Assembly (NCBI GenBank): GCA_944326555.1
Contig: CALVEK010000003.1
Coordinates: 59,860 to 123,859, forward strand
Reading direction: 5' to 3'
Length of the DNA stretch: 64,000 bases
Source of the DNA: Candidatus Gastranaerophilales bacterium
Lineage (GTDB): Bacteria > Cyanobacteriota > Vampirovibrionia > Gastranaerophilales > Gastranaerophilaceae
Positions 25,164 through 33,339 of the stretch are shown here, in pieces (position 1 is the first letter of the stretch; every line of letters begins with the position of its first letter). The translations under genes and the position numbers were made by a program. The notes under the pieces were generated by a model. The model did not search any database and was not told the origin of the DNA. It saw only the letters and a list, made by a program, of their open reading frames with translations.

Positions 25164-26062
25164 TGGAATTATTACTAAAAAATAAAAAATTAGCAGCAAC
25201 AACATCTGTAGCGTCAAATTTAACACTAATCGTACTGAAATTAATCACCGGTTTTGTTACAGGGAGTGTAAGTATCATATCAGAAGCAATACATTCTGCC
25301 AGTGATTTTTTAGCATCAGTTATTACATTATTTGCCGTTCACAAATCAGAACAACCAGCAGATAATGACCACCAATTTGGCCATGGTAAATATGAAGAAG
25401 CAGCAGGATTTGTAGAAGGTATGCTTATTATATTGGCATCACTCTACATTATTTATGAAGCAGCAAGAAAATTTGCAGGACATTCCGAACCATTGAACAA
25501 CTCAATTTCAGGGATAATTGTAATGTTTGTATCTGTTATAACCAACATATTAGTCAGCTTTTATCTCTTTAAAGTTGCAAAAGCAACAGACTCAATAGCA
25601 ATTTACTCGGACGCAGAACACCTTAGAACAGATATATTCTCTTCATTTACAGTTTTTGCAGGACTGGTAGTAATTAAATGCACAGGCCTACACATAATAG
25701 ACTCAATAATAGCGGTGATAGTTGCAATGATTATCATGCACGCAGGTTACAAAATATGCAAAGACACACTGAATAACATTTTGGATGGAGCATTGCCACA
25801 AAAAGATATAGACTTAATAAAAGAAATTCTTTGCAAATATGAAGCCCAAGGAATAAAAGAGATAAAAGAAATAAAAACCAGAAAATCAGGAAAAGACAAA
25901 GATATAGTAATAACAATACTTGCAGACGGAGATATGACTGTAAGATTGGCTCATCAAATATGCGACGAATTAGAAAATGAAATAGAACAGAATATAGGCA
26001 ATACAAAAATAACAATACACATTGAACCTTATGACAAAATTTGCAATTCTTGCCAAAAATAA
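25163..26062 (+). CDS. Cation diffusion facilitator (CDF) family transporter
   Basis: 299 aa. Exports divalent cations (Zn, Fe, Mn or Co) in exchange for protons. Six membrane helices lie between about residues 8 and 205. The metal site motifs are SEAIHSASDFLASVITLFAVHKSEQPADNDHQFGHGKYE in helix II and after it (HSASD, then HxxGHGKYE), and IAIYSDAEHLRTDIFSS in helix V (HLRTD). The cytoplasmic C-terminal domain (about 210-290; IVITILADGDMTVRLAHQICDELENEI) is the usual metal-sensing ferredoxin-like fold. One-base overlap with the FliT-like gene. Confidence 0.94.
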   Translation: MELLLKNKKLAATTSVASNLTLIVLKLITGFVTGSVSIISEAIHSASDFLASVITLFAVHKSEQPADNDHQFGHGKYEEAAGFVEGMLIILASLYIIYEAARKFAGHSEPLNNSISGIIVMFVSVITNILVSFYLFKVAKATDSIAIYSDAEHLRTDIFSSFTVFAGLVVIKCTGLHIIDSIIAVIVAMIIMHAGYKICKDTLNNILDGALPQKDIDLIKEILCKYEAQGIKEIKEIKTRKSGKDKDIVITILADGDMTVRLAHQICDELENEIEQNIGNTKITIHIEPYDKICNSCQK

Positions 26063-26084
26063 TACATAAAAGTACAATGACTAT

Positions 26085-27173
26085 ATGAAAAAAAAGAAAT
26101 TGCTACTAGTATTTATATTCTCTTTTTTATGCGTTATTTATACGCTAAATAGTATTTGTTTTAAATATATAGATAACAAAATTGATACTCTGGCCGTACA
26201 ACAAATATTTCACACATCTGATGTTGCACAGATAAAACAAATAATATCAGATTCTAAAATGATAATTACTTCAGAAAATGTACGATTAATAACATCACTA
26301 ACGGTAGGATGTCTATTTTTTATAATTTTCACAAATTTATCAGAGATTACTGCTCTGGTATGCATGATTTTGTTTTTAGCAGTATATTTTATTACTTACA
26401 AACTATGCATTGATAATCTTTTATTCATAAGCCTTTCAGCGCCTGTTTTTGCAATAGCAGTTTCAAAAATATTCGGACAAATATACGTAAGACTATTTAA
26501 AGAGAATGTAGACAAAAAAATTGAGACAGTACTTGGAAAATACATATCAAAAGATATAAAGAACAAAATACTCAAAAACACAGACAATATAGGCCTCGGC
26601 GGAAAAAGAGCCGAAATTACTGTAATGTTTGCTGATATAAGAGGATTTACTTCACTATCCGAAAAAAGAAAAGCAGAAGATGTGTCATCACTCTTAAACG
26701 AATATTTTTCCGAATTGGAACCAATTATAACAAAGTACAACGGCGTAATAAATAAATTTATAGGAGACGCTGTGCTTGTTATATTTGGAGACCCCACAGA
26801 AGATAAATATCACGCACAAAATGCAGTAAAATGCGCTTATGAGATGCGTAAAAAGGTAAAACAAATAAGAGAACGCTGGATAACAGAGGGTAAGCCCAAA
26901 ATTGATATAGGAATCGGAATAAATACCGGTGAAGCATTCATCGGCAATGTCGGTACTTCTAACAGATTTGAATACACAGTTATCGGTGATACGGTAAATA
27001 TAGCCAGCAGAATTGAAGATTATAACAAAATATACAAAACACACATACTTATTAGTGAAAATACCTACAATAAAATTTCACAAATTGTGGATGTAATAAA
27101 AATTAGAGAAGTATCTATAAAAGGCAAAATCAAAAAAATAAATATATATGAAGTGCTAAGAATAACAGAATAA
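26085..27173 (+). CDS. Membrane-anchored class III adenylate/guanylate cyclase
   Basis: 362 aa. N-terminal helix (about 4-24), a short ~40-residue outer segment (IDNKIDTLAVQQIFHTSDVAQIKQII), then three helices (about 65-145). The catalytic domain covers about 175-355. Metal-binding Asp residues are in VMFADIRGFTSLSE and FIGDAVLVIFGDP, and the dimer/substrate segment is FEYTVIGDTVNIASRIEDYNK. All essential motifs are present, so it should make cAMP (cGMP cannot be excluded). The layout equals CHASE2-type cyclases with the sensor domain almost absent. It overlaps recG by one base. Confidence 0.92.
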   Translation: MKKKKLLLVFIFSFLCVIYTLNSICFKYIDNKIDTLAVQQIFHTSDVAQIKQIISDSKMIITSENVRLITSLTVGCLFFIIFTNLSEITALVCMILFLAVYFITYKLCIDNLLFISLSAPVFAIAVSKIFGQIYVRLFKENVDKKIETVLGKYISKDIKNKILKNTDNIGLGGKRAEITVMFADIRGFTSLSEKRKAEDVSSLLNEYFSELEPIITKYNGVINKFIGDAVLVIFGDPTEDKYHAQNAVKCAYEMRKKVKQIRERWITEGKPKIDIGIGINTGEAFIGNVGTSNRFEYTVIGDTVNIASRIEDYNKIYKTHILISENTYNKISQIVDVIKIREVSIKGKIKKINIYEVLRITE

Positions 27174-29590
27174 TGATAGATAATATAAATCAAATAAGAC
27201 AAGCCATCGAAATTGAGCAGAAACATCTTTATATAGATATAAGAGGTAAAGGAGATACCTTCTCCGGTTTTATTTTAAAACAGTTGCATAACCTGTATAA
27301 AAAGTCAAAGAAGAACCCCAAATGGGCCATATTAATAAAAGAATTTGAAACATATTCAATGTCAACTGCTCCAGCCAGAAGAAAAGCTATACAAAGACTC
27401 GTTCATACAATAAGAAAAGAAATAGATACAGATGGCAATATCAACAAAACAGAATCTACAAATCAATACAAAGACCCGTCAGAACTTGAAGTAATTTATG
27501 TTAAGGGAGTTGGACCCAAAGTAGGTAATTTGCTTAATAAACTTGGTATATATACAGCAAAAGACTTGTTGTACTATTTTCCAAAAAGACATATAGATTA
27601 CTCATCAAGAACATATATAAAAGACCTTAAAGACCAAGAAGCATCAACAGTTATAGGAACAATAAAATCTATAAGTGCATATAATACCAAAAACAATCTT
27701 GGGATAATAAATCTTACAGTAGCGGACGAAACAGGACACATAAAAATCAGCTTTTTCTACGCAAAAGCAAACAGATATATGCTGGAACGCTATAAATCGC
27801 AATTTATAAGAGGTTCGAGCATAATAATATCAGGTAAAGCAAAAATTGATAAGTACACAGGCACATACACAATAGACAAGCCTGAATATCAAATTCTTAC
27901 AGGAGAATTTGAAGGAGAAAAGAACTTAAATTTAGCCAGAATCGTACCTGTATATCAATTGATTGATGGGTTGAATATAAAAACTCTTCGCAGAGCAATT
28001 TTCAATGCTATAGAACAGTTTGACACCTCAATACAAAACCTTATACCAACAGAAATAATGTTGCGACAAAACCTAATTAACAGAAATGAAGCAATCAGGT
28101 ATATACATTTTCCAAAAGACGAAGAAACCTTTGAAAAAGCGCGACATACATTAGTTTTTGAAGAATTTTTCATGCTTCAACTAAAACTGGCACTTCTTAG
28201 AGAGGAAAACAGCAAACGAATAAAATCGATACCGCTAAAAATCCAAAAGAACGGTATAGTAAGACAATTTATAGACAACTTACCTTTTGAGTTAACAAAA
28301 GCACAAGATAAAGCAATAAAAGAAATACTAAAGGATGTATCTTCCGAATTACCAATGCAAAGACTGCTGCAAGGAGATGTTGGAAGCGGAAAAACGGTAG
28401 TTGCCTGTGCAATGTTGCTTTCCGCTGTAGAAAACGGATATCAGGGTGTTCTCATGGCTCCGACAGAAATTCTTGCACAGCAGCACTTCAACAACTTTGT
28501 CAAATGGCTCACACCATTAGGAATTAGCACAGGTCTTTTCACAGGAACAAACACAACAAAAGTAAGAAAAAAACTCGAAACTGATTTAAAAAACGGCCAA
28601 CTTAATATCGCCATAGGCACTCACGCACTAATACAAGATAATATTGAATTCAATAAGCTGGGTGCTATTGTTATTGATGAACAACACAGATTCGGCGTAA
28701 AACAGCGTTCTGCACTGATGACAAAAGGACAAAACCCACAAGTGCTTACAATGACAGCAACACCGATTCCACGAACACTTGCTCTTACAACGCAGGGGGA
28801 TTTAGATTTTACGGTTATTGATGAAATGCCAAAAAATAGAAAACCAATCAAAACTTATCTGATAAAACCAACCCAAAGAAAAGATGCATATAAATTAATA
28901 TACTCAGAAATAAAAAATGGTCATCAGTGTTACATTGTATACCCTCTCATAGATGAAAGTGAAACTTTGTCAGCAAAAGCGGCAACAATTGAAGCAGAAC
29001 GACTCAAACAAGATGTATTTCCTGATCTCAACATTGGATTATTACATGGAAAATTATCTAACACAGAAAAAGATGAAGTAATGGAAAAATTCAAAAATAA
29101 AGAATTTGATATACTAGTTAGCACAACTGTTGTCGAAGTCGGAGTCGATGTACCAAACTCAACAGTAATGATGATAGAAAATGCAGAAAGATTCGGGTTA
29201 TCACAACTTCACCAGCTAAGAGGAAGAGTTGGTCGTTCAGAGCTTCAATCTTACTGTCTTTTGGTGCCTGCAAACAACAACCAAACAACAATAGACAGGC
29301 TAAAAATAATGGAACAAACAAACAATGGATTCATTATCTCCGAAAAGGACTTGGAATTAAGAGGTCCTGGAGAATTCTTAGGCACAAGACAAAGCGGAAT
29401 GGTAAACTTTGCACTTGCAGATATTATAAAGGATACAAAAATACTCGAACAAGCGAGAAAAGAAGCATTTACACTAGTAGAAGAACTTGAAAATAATGCA
29501 GATGACAAGACAAAACTAATAAACCAAACTTTATTAAAAGAACTCGAACTGAAATTTAGAACAGTCCAAGATCTCTCATCACTTGATTAG
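27173..29590 (+). CDS. recG: ATP-dependent DNA helicase RecG
   Basis: Remodels stalled forks and branched DNA. 805 aa, about 110 residues longer than the classical protein, the extra part being an N-terminal extension like that of cyanobacterial and thermophile RecG. After it come a helix-hairpin segment (VKGVGPKVGNLLNKLGI), the wedge/OB domain (about 150-240) and the SF2 motor: Walker A GDVGSGKTVVA, motif II IDEQHRFG, motif III TMTATPIPRTLAL, motif VI QLRGRVGRSE, and the C-terminal TRG hairpin region (GPGEFLGTRQSG). All motifs intact. Confidence 0.96.
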   Translation: MIDNINQIRQAIEIEQKHLYIDIRGKGDTFSGFILKQLHNLYKKSKKNPKWAILIKEFETYSMSTAPARRKAIQRLVHTIRKEIDTDGNINKTESTNQYKDPSELEVIYVKGVGPKVGNLLNKLGIYTAKDLLYYFPKRHIDYSSRTYIKDLKDQEASTVIGTIKSISAYNTKNNLGIINLTVADETGHIKISFFYAKANRYMLERYKSQFIRGSSIIISGKAKIDKYTGTYTIDKPEYQILTGEFEGEKNLNLARIVPVYQLIDGLNIKTLRRAIFNAIEQFDTSIQNLIPTEIMLRQNLINRNEAIRYIHFPKDEETFEKARHTLVFEEFFMLQLKLALLREENSKRIKSIPLKIQKNGIVRQFIDNLPFELTKAQDKAIKEILKDVSSELPMQRLLQGDVGSGKTVVACAMLLSAVENGYQGVLMAPTEILAQQHFNNFVKWLTPLGISTGLFTGTNTTKVRKKLETDLKNGQLNIAIGTHALIQDNIEFNKLGAIVIDEQHRFGVKQRSALMTKGQNPQVLTMTATPIPRTLALTTQGDLDFTVIDEMPKNRKPIKTYLIKPTQRKDAYKLIYSEIKNGHQCYIVYPLIDESETLSAKAATIEAERLKQDVFPDLNIGLLHGKLSNTEKDEVMEKFKNKEFDILVSTTVVEVGVDVPNSTVMMIENAERFGLSQLHQLRGRVGRSELQSYCLLVPANNNQTTIDRLKIMEQTNNGFIISEKDLELRGPGEFLGTRQSGMVNFALADIIKDTKILEQARKEAFTLVEELENNADDKTKLINQTLLKELELKFRTVQDLSSLD

Positions 29591-29744
29591 AACGATTAGC
29601 CGAAGAACTGTTAATAGAATCTTTCATTTGAACAATATACTCTGCATCAGCATATTTTTGCTTTGCTCGAACATAATTTTCTGCACTGTTTCTGGGTAAC
29701 AGGCTGCGTAGACGGAAACTTACATCAATGTTATTAATCTTCAT
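29556..29744 (-). CDS. Small hypothetical protein antisense to the recG end
   Basis: 62 aa read leftwards from an ATG at 29744, with GGAGA about 13 bases upstream. The last 35 bases overlap the 3' end of recG. The sequence (DVSFRLRSLLPRNSAENYVRAKQKYADAEYIVQMKDSINSSSANRS, shown in pieces here as RLRSLLPRNS and AKQKYADAEYIVQ) has a normal polar helical composition. Because most of it lies outside recG, it is not simply a shadow. It could still be non-coding. No family recognised. Confidence 0.45.
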   Translation of the reverse strand: MKINNIDVSFRLRSLLPRNSAENYVRAKQKYADAEYIVQMKDSINSSSANRSNQVMRDLGLF

Positions 29745-29856
29745 GCTGAAACTTTCTCCGGGGAAACCCCTAATCTAGTTTTTCTACTACTTAATTTTCT
29801 GGTGTATAATAATATACATCATAAATAAAACATTTCAAGTGGGAGAATTGACTAAA

Positions 29857-30384
29857 ATGGCAGACAAAATAATTATACTATCCGGAAAACAGTACAGCGG
29901 CAAGGATACCGTCGCAAAAATTCTTTTAGAAAACTTAACAGACTTTAGAAGAATAGGGCTTGGAGATGCAATAAAAATAGAATATTCGGAAAAAACAGGT
30001 ATTCCTTTCGAAGAAATTGAAAAAAACAAACATCTATACAGGCAGGATTTAATAAATCTCGGAAATCAAAGAAGAAGTGAAGACAAAGATTACTGGATAA
30101 AAAAAGTTATAAAAATGCCAGGAAATATAATTGTACCTGACGTAAGAGTCAAAAGAGAACTTGAATTTTTTAAAGAAGCAAATGCTTTTACAATAAGAGT
30201 TGATGCATCCAGAGAAATACGAAGCACTAGAGGAACTCTTGTTGGAGAAACTGACGTAACAGAAGTCGACTTGGATGATATAAAAGACTGGGATTCTGTC
30301 ATATCAAACAACTCAACATACGAAGCCCTGAAAGCAGAAGCAACAAAATTGGTCAGTAAAATTAGCTCATTTCTGAATAAATAA
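29857..30384 (+). CDS. P-loop kinase resembling animal-type phosphomevalonate kinase / NMP kinase
   Basis: 175 aa from ATG 29857; GTG 29839 is an alternative upstream start. Walker A is LSGKQYSGKDTVAK (about 8-21). The following segments parallel the animal-type phosphomevalonate kinase family (PF04275) in order: a YSEKTG helix, YRQDLINLGNQRRSEDKDYWIKKVI, IIVPDVRVKRELEFFKEA, and IRVDASREIRSTRG, then a Val-Asp-rich segment and WDSVISNN. The segment VPDVRVKRELEFF acts as the substrate-binding/Walker-B-like part. Deoxynucleoside monophosphate kinase or dephospho-CoA-kinase-like activity is equally possible. A stand-alone gene with no mevalonate genes nearby. Confidence 0.7.
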   Translation: MADKIIILSGKQYSGKDTVAKILLENLTDFRRIGLGDAIKIEYSEKTGIPFEEIEKNKHLYRQDLINLGNQRRSEDKDYWIKKVIKMPGNIIVPDVRVKRELEFFKEANAFTIRVDASREIRSTRGTLVGETDVTEVDLDDIKDWDSVISNNSTYEALKAEATKLVSKISSFLNK

Positions 30385-30389
30385 TCAGA

Positions 30390-30596
30390 TTAGATATACT
30401 GTTTTAAATAATCGCTAAAATCATAATCGCCATACTTAAAAGTATACGGTTGATGATTATATTCCGGAGTTTTATATGCGGAATTACTTGTAATCATAAA
30501 GATTTTATTGTGTGAAAATAAAAAAGCATTCATTTCAGAGTATTCACACATTCTCTCTTCCAAGTCATTAACAGCATCAAAAATTTCTTTAAACAC
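30390..30596 (-). CDS. Small hypothetical protein
   Basis: 68 aa from a GTG at 30596, with AAAAGG ten bases upstream; an ATG three codons further up would sit directly on that ribosome site. The sequence (FKEIFDAVNDLEERMCEY, FLFSHNKIFMITSNSAY, YKTPEYNHQPYTFKYGDYDFSDYL) has a plausible globular alternation of helix and strands. Its stop lies 6 bases past the converging kinase gene. No family recognised, and coding status is moderately supported by codon composition only. Confidence 0.5.
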   Translation of the reverse strand: MFKEIFDAVNDLEERMCEYSEMNAFLFSHNKIFMITSNSAYKTPEYNHQPYTFKYGDYDFSDYLKQYI

Positions 30597-30706
30597 TTCG
30601 CACATCCTTTTAAATTAACTACGAAATAAATAACGGAATAGTACTTGCATGACTTAAGGAAAATGAATTAATATTTAACATATATTTACAAAATAAAGGT
30701 GAAAAA

Positions 30707-31144
30707 ATGCAAAAAGACATAATAATCGGAAGCGACCACGCAGGATATGATTTAAAAGGGAAAATAATCCAATATATAGAGTCTAAAGGACTTGATATAC
30801 AAGATGCAGGAACATACTCAAAAGACTCTTGCGATTATCCGGTTATTGCAAAAAATGTAGCAAATAAAATCGCACAAAATGAATATAAAAGAGGTATTCT
30901 AATATGCGGAACAGGCATAGGAATGTCAATCGCAGCAAACAAAGTAAAAGGAATAAGAGCTGCAGTTGTATCTGATACATGTTCAGCAAAAATGTCAAGA
31001 CTTCACAACAATTCAAATATTATATGCATGGGCGAAAGAATTGTCGGAGAAGAACTTGCAAAAGATATCATAGACATCTGGCTAAATACAGAATTCCTTG
31101 CAGGAAGACACGAAAAAAGAGTCAATATGATTGAAGTTGACTAA
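30707..31144 (+). CDS. rpiB: Ribose-5-phosphate isomerase B
   Basis: 145 aa. Interconverts ribose-5-phosphate and ribulose-5-phosphate in the pentose phosphate pathway. Family motifs: GSDHAGYDLKGKI at the N-terminus (substrate Asp/His), DYPVIAKNVANKIA, ILICGTGIGMSIAANKVKGIRAA (catalytic Cys and anion-hole GTGIG), and the final HEKRVNMIE. AAAGGTG precedes the ATG. Its last 4 bases overlap the converging response-regulator gene. Confidence 0.96.
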   Translation: MQKDIIIGSDHAGYDLKGKIIQYIESKGLDIQDAGTYSKDSCDYPVIAKNVANKIAQNEYKRGILICGTGIGMSIAANKVKGIRAAVVSDTCSAKMSRLHNNSNIICMGERIVGEELAKDIIDIWLNTEFLAGRHEKRVNMIEVD

Positions 31145-32019
31145 TCACTAATTTTGCTAACGGCTGCATCTACCGTTGAATAAATAGGAATCAATGTATC
31201 TAAAAAAGCATCTGCTAAGGCTGATTTTACAGAGTCAGAAATTTTTACTAACATAAAATTTCCGCCTTTTTCTTTGCACATTTTAAATAAATCTGTAAAC
31301 ACTCCAGTATATTCGTCATCGAAAATTTTAACATTTTCCATATTAAATACAATATTAGTATAACCCGTGTACAAACTTGTTGTAACATCTTTTAAGAGAG
31401 AGTCTATTTGCTTTTGGGAATTAAATTTATTTACTGTATAACAGCATATATTATCATTTATTGAATACTTAAAGAAATTTTCATGTTCTTTTGACGTAAG
31501 AGAACTTGTAATAAATTTAAGTACCTGATCATGCCAATTACTGCTTTTCGGCACAAATTCGTCAATTCCTAATTTATAACATTTTTCGATGAGATTTTTG
31601 TCATCAGTGCCGGACATAACAATAATTTTGTTGGTTCTCTTTGCATCACGCAACCTAATACACTCATCAATTAATTCCAAACCATCTTCTGCATCAGGAA
31701 GGAATAAATCAACAACAATATAGTCAAACTTCTTCTTCTTGAGTTCTGCCATTGCCTCTTCTTTGTTTCTTGCAACAGTAGGAACAATACCAACTTTTTT
31801 CAATAATTGATTAAATTGATATATTGATAATTCTAAATCATCAACAATCAAAATATTAAACTCAGCAGGTACAGAAACAGCATCAGAAGCAAATGATAAC
31901 AACTTTCTTTCTATTGCAATTAAAGCCTTAGTTATATCATCAGGAACAGCTTCAGATGTTGCAATATCTAATTCAGAAAGTTCAAATAATTTTTTTAATT
32001 GTTCATTATTTATTTCCAT
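31141..32019 (-). CDS. Response regulator with receiver and C-terminal STAS-like domain
   Basis: 292 aa. A ~50-residue helical N-terminus precedes a receiver domain (about 53-175): FNILIVDDLELS (acidic pocket), FDYIVVDLFLPDAEDGLEL (phospho-acceptor Asp at VVD), IIVMSGTDD (Thr/Ser switch) and EFVPKSSNW (conserved Lys). Residues 185-290 look like a STAS domain (TNIVFNMENVKIFDDEYTGVFTDLFKMCKEKGGNFMLVKISDSVKSAL), the anti-sigma-antagonist fold; the usual phosphorylatable Ser seems replaced by Asp-Glu. Such REC-STAS proteins act in partner-switching control. No kinase or anti-sigma factor is adjacent. Confidence 0.8.
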   Translation of the reverse strand: MEINNEQLKKLFELSELDIATSEAVPDDITKALIAIERKLLSFASDAVSVPAEFNILIVDDLELSIYQFNQLLKKVGIVPTVARNKEEAMAELKKKKFDYIVVDLFLPDAEDGLELIDECIRLRDAKRTNKIIVMSGTDDKNLIEKCYKLGIDEFVPKSSNWHDQVLKFITSSLTSKEHENFFKYSINDNICCYTVNKFNSQKQIDSLLKDVTTSLYTGYTNIVFNMENVKIFDDEYTGVFTDLFKMCKEKGGNFMLVKISDSVKSALADAFLDTLIPIYSTVDAAVSKISD

Positions 32020-32051
32020 AACAAAAAACCCACAAAATTAACAAGATAATA

Positions 32052-32795
32052 TTACTCTTTTATCTCTTTTATTACCTCATTCAAAAGTTTTAAATCTTCT
32101 TTATTATTACAGTTTTTTCTAAAATTATCAAATAAATCTTTTCTTTTTTTGTACGTAACAATAAGCTGTTGCTTTCTTCTCCACTGAGAAATAGCCATAT
32201 GATTTCCGCTCAATAGAATTTCAGGAACAGGCAAACCATTATAAACTCTTGGTTTGGTATACTGAGGGTACTCTAATAAACCATCAGAGAAAGAATCAAA
32301 ATTAGCCGAATCAATTTTACCTAAAAAGCCGTCTATATTGCGAGAAATTGAATCAATCATGCAAAGTGCAGGTAATTCACCGCCTGTTAATACATAATCA
32401 CCAATGGAAACTTCTCTTGCTTTAGTATACTGTTTGATTCTTTCATCAAATCCCTCATAATGCCCGCATACTAATACTATATGCTTTTTCATAGAAAGTT
32501 CAAATGATAACTTTTGATTAAAAACTTCACCCTGAGGCGATAGCAATATCACCTCAGAATCTTCATCTTTCTCTAGTGCATCAAAAGCATCAAAATATGG
32601 TTGACACATCAAAACCATACCTGCTCCGCCGCCAAAAGGCGTATCATCGACTTTTTTATGTTTATCTTTTGTATAGTCCCTAGGATTAATTGTGTTAACA
32701 CTAATAACACCACTATCAATGCCTCTAGCGATAATACTGTGGGAACAGGCTTGCTCAATCATTTGTGGAAATAATGTTATAACATCAAATTTCAT
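32052..32795 (-). CDS. trmD: tRNA (guanine-N1-)-methyltransferase TrmD
   Basis: 247 aa. Makes m1G37 in tRNAs to prevent +1 frameshifting. SPOUT trefoil-knot features: DVITLFPQM at the start, DDTPFGGGAGMVLMCQP, VLVCGHYEGFDERI and IGDYVLTGGELPALCMIDSISR (SAM knot), then the C-terminal RNA-binding helices with HMAISQWRRKQQL. Length standard. It lies 10 bases after rimM on the minus strand, the classical rimM-trmD order, though rpsP and rplS are not next to it. Confidence 0.97.
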   Translation of the reverse strand: MKFDVITLFPQMIEQACSHSIIARGIDSGVISVNTINPRDYTKDKHKKVDDTPFGGGAGMVLMCQPYFDAFDALEKDEDSEVILLSPQGEVFNQKLSFELSMKKHIVLVCGHYEGFDERIKQYTKAREVSIGDYVLTGGELPALCMIDSISRNIDGFLGKIDSANFDSFSDGLLEYPQYTKPRVYNGLPVPEILLSGNHMAISQWRRKQQLIVTYKKRKDLFDNFRKNCNNKEDLKLLNEVIKEIKE

Positions 32796-32805
32796 GAATA
32801 ATATC

Positions 32806-33339
32806 CTATAAAGATTTTTCTGTTGAATCTATACCATCAGAATATTTAATAATGAGTTTTTTATTTTCTAAATCAACAACCGGCACCCACTCTTTTACGA
32901 AAGGAACCAAAAAAGACAAACCATTTTCCTTTTCAATTTCCAAAATATCAGATGCTCTATTTTCACCCATGTCTTTAACTCTACCAACTTTGTTGCCATC
33001 AATGTCATAAACATCCAAATTAATCAAATCTTTTATCAAAAATTCATCTTCAACAAGATTAGATTTAAGAGAATCTTCTGAAATATGAACCAAAAGCCCT
33101 TTGATTTCCATCACATCATCAATTGAGTTGACTTGCTTAAATTTTAAAATTGCAAAATTTTTATGAAATCTTACAGAAACAACATCATAAGCACTTTTTA
33201 TGTTGTCCTTAAAAATAAAAACTTTCTTTAGTCCCCTAATCAAATCCTCTTTTCCGGAGGTGAATCCCATTTTTACTTCACCTTTTATTCCGTGAAAATT
33301 TAAGATTTTTCCGATAGAAACCAACTTACTCATCTTCAT
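32806..33339 (-). CDS. rimM: Ribosome maturation factor RimM
   Basis: 177 aa (or 175 from the second ATG at 33333). Assists 30S head assembly by binding S19. The N-terminal barrel starts LVSIGKILNFHGIKGEVKM, the family signature. The C-terminal PRC-barrel follows, with LINLDVYDIDGNKVGRVKDMGENRASDILEIEKENG and LVPFVKEWVPVVDLENKKLII. Start overlaps the upstream low-complexity gene by 14 bases, so translation is coupled. Followed by trmD after 10 bases. Confidence 0.95.
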   Translation of the reverse strand: MKMSKLVSIGKILNFHGIKGEVKMGFTSGKEDLIRGLKKVFIFKDNIKSAYDVVSVRFHKNFAILKFKQVNSIDDVMEIKGLLVHISEDSLKSNLVEDEFLIKDLINLDVYDIDGNKVGRVKDMGENRASDILEIEKENGLSFLVPFVKEWVPVVDLENKKLIIKYSDGIDSTEKSL

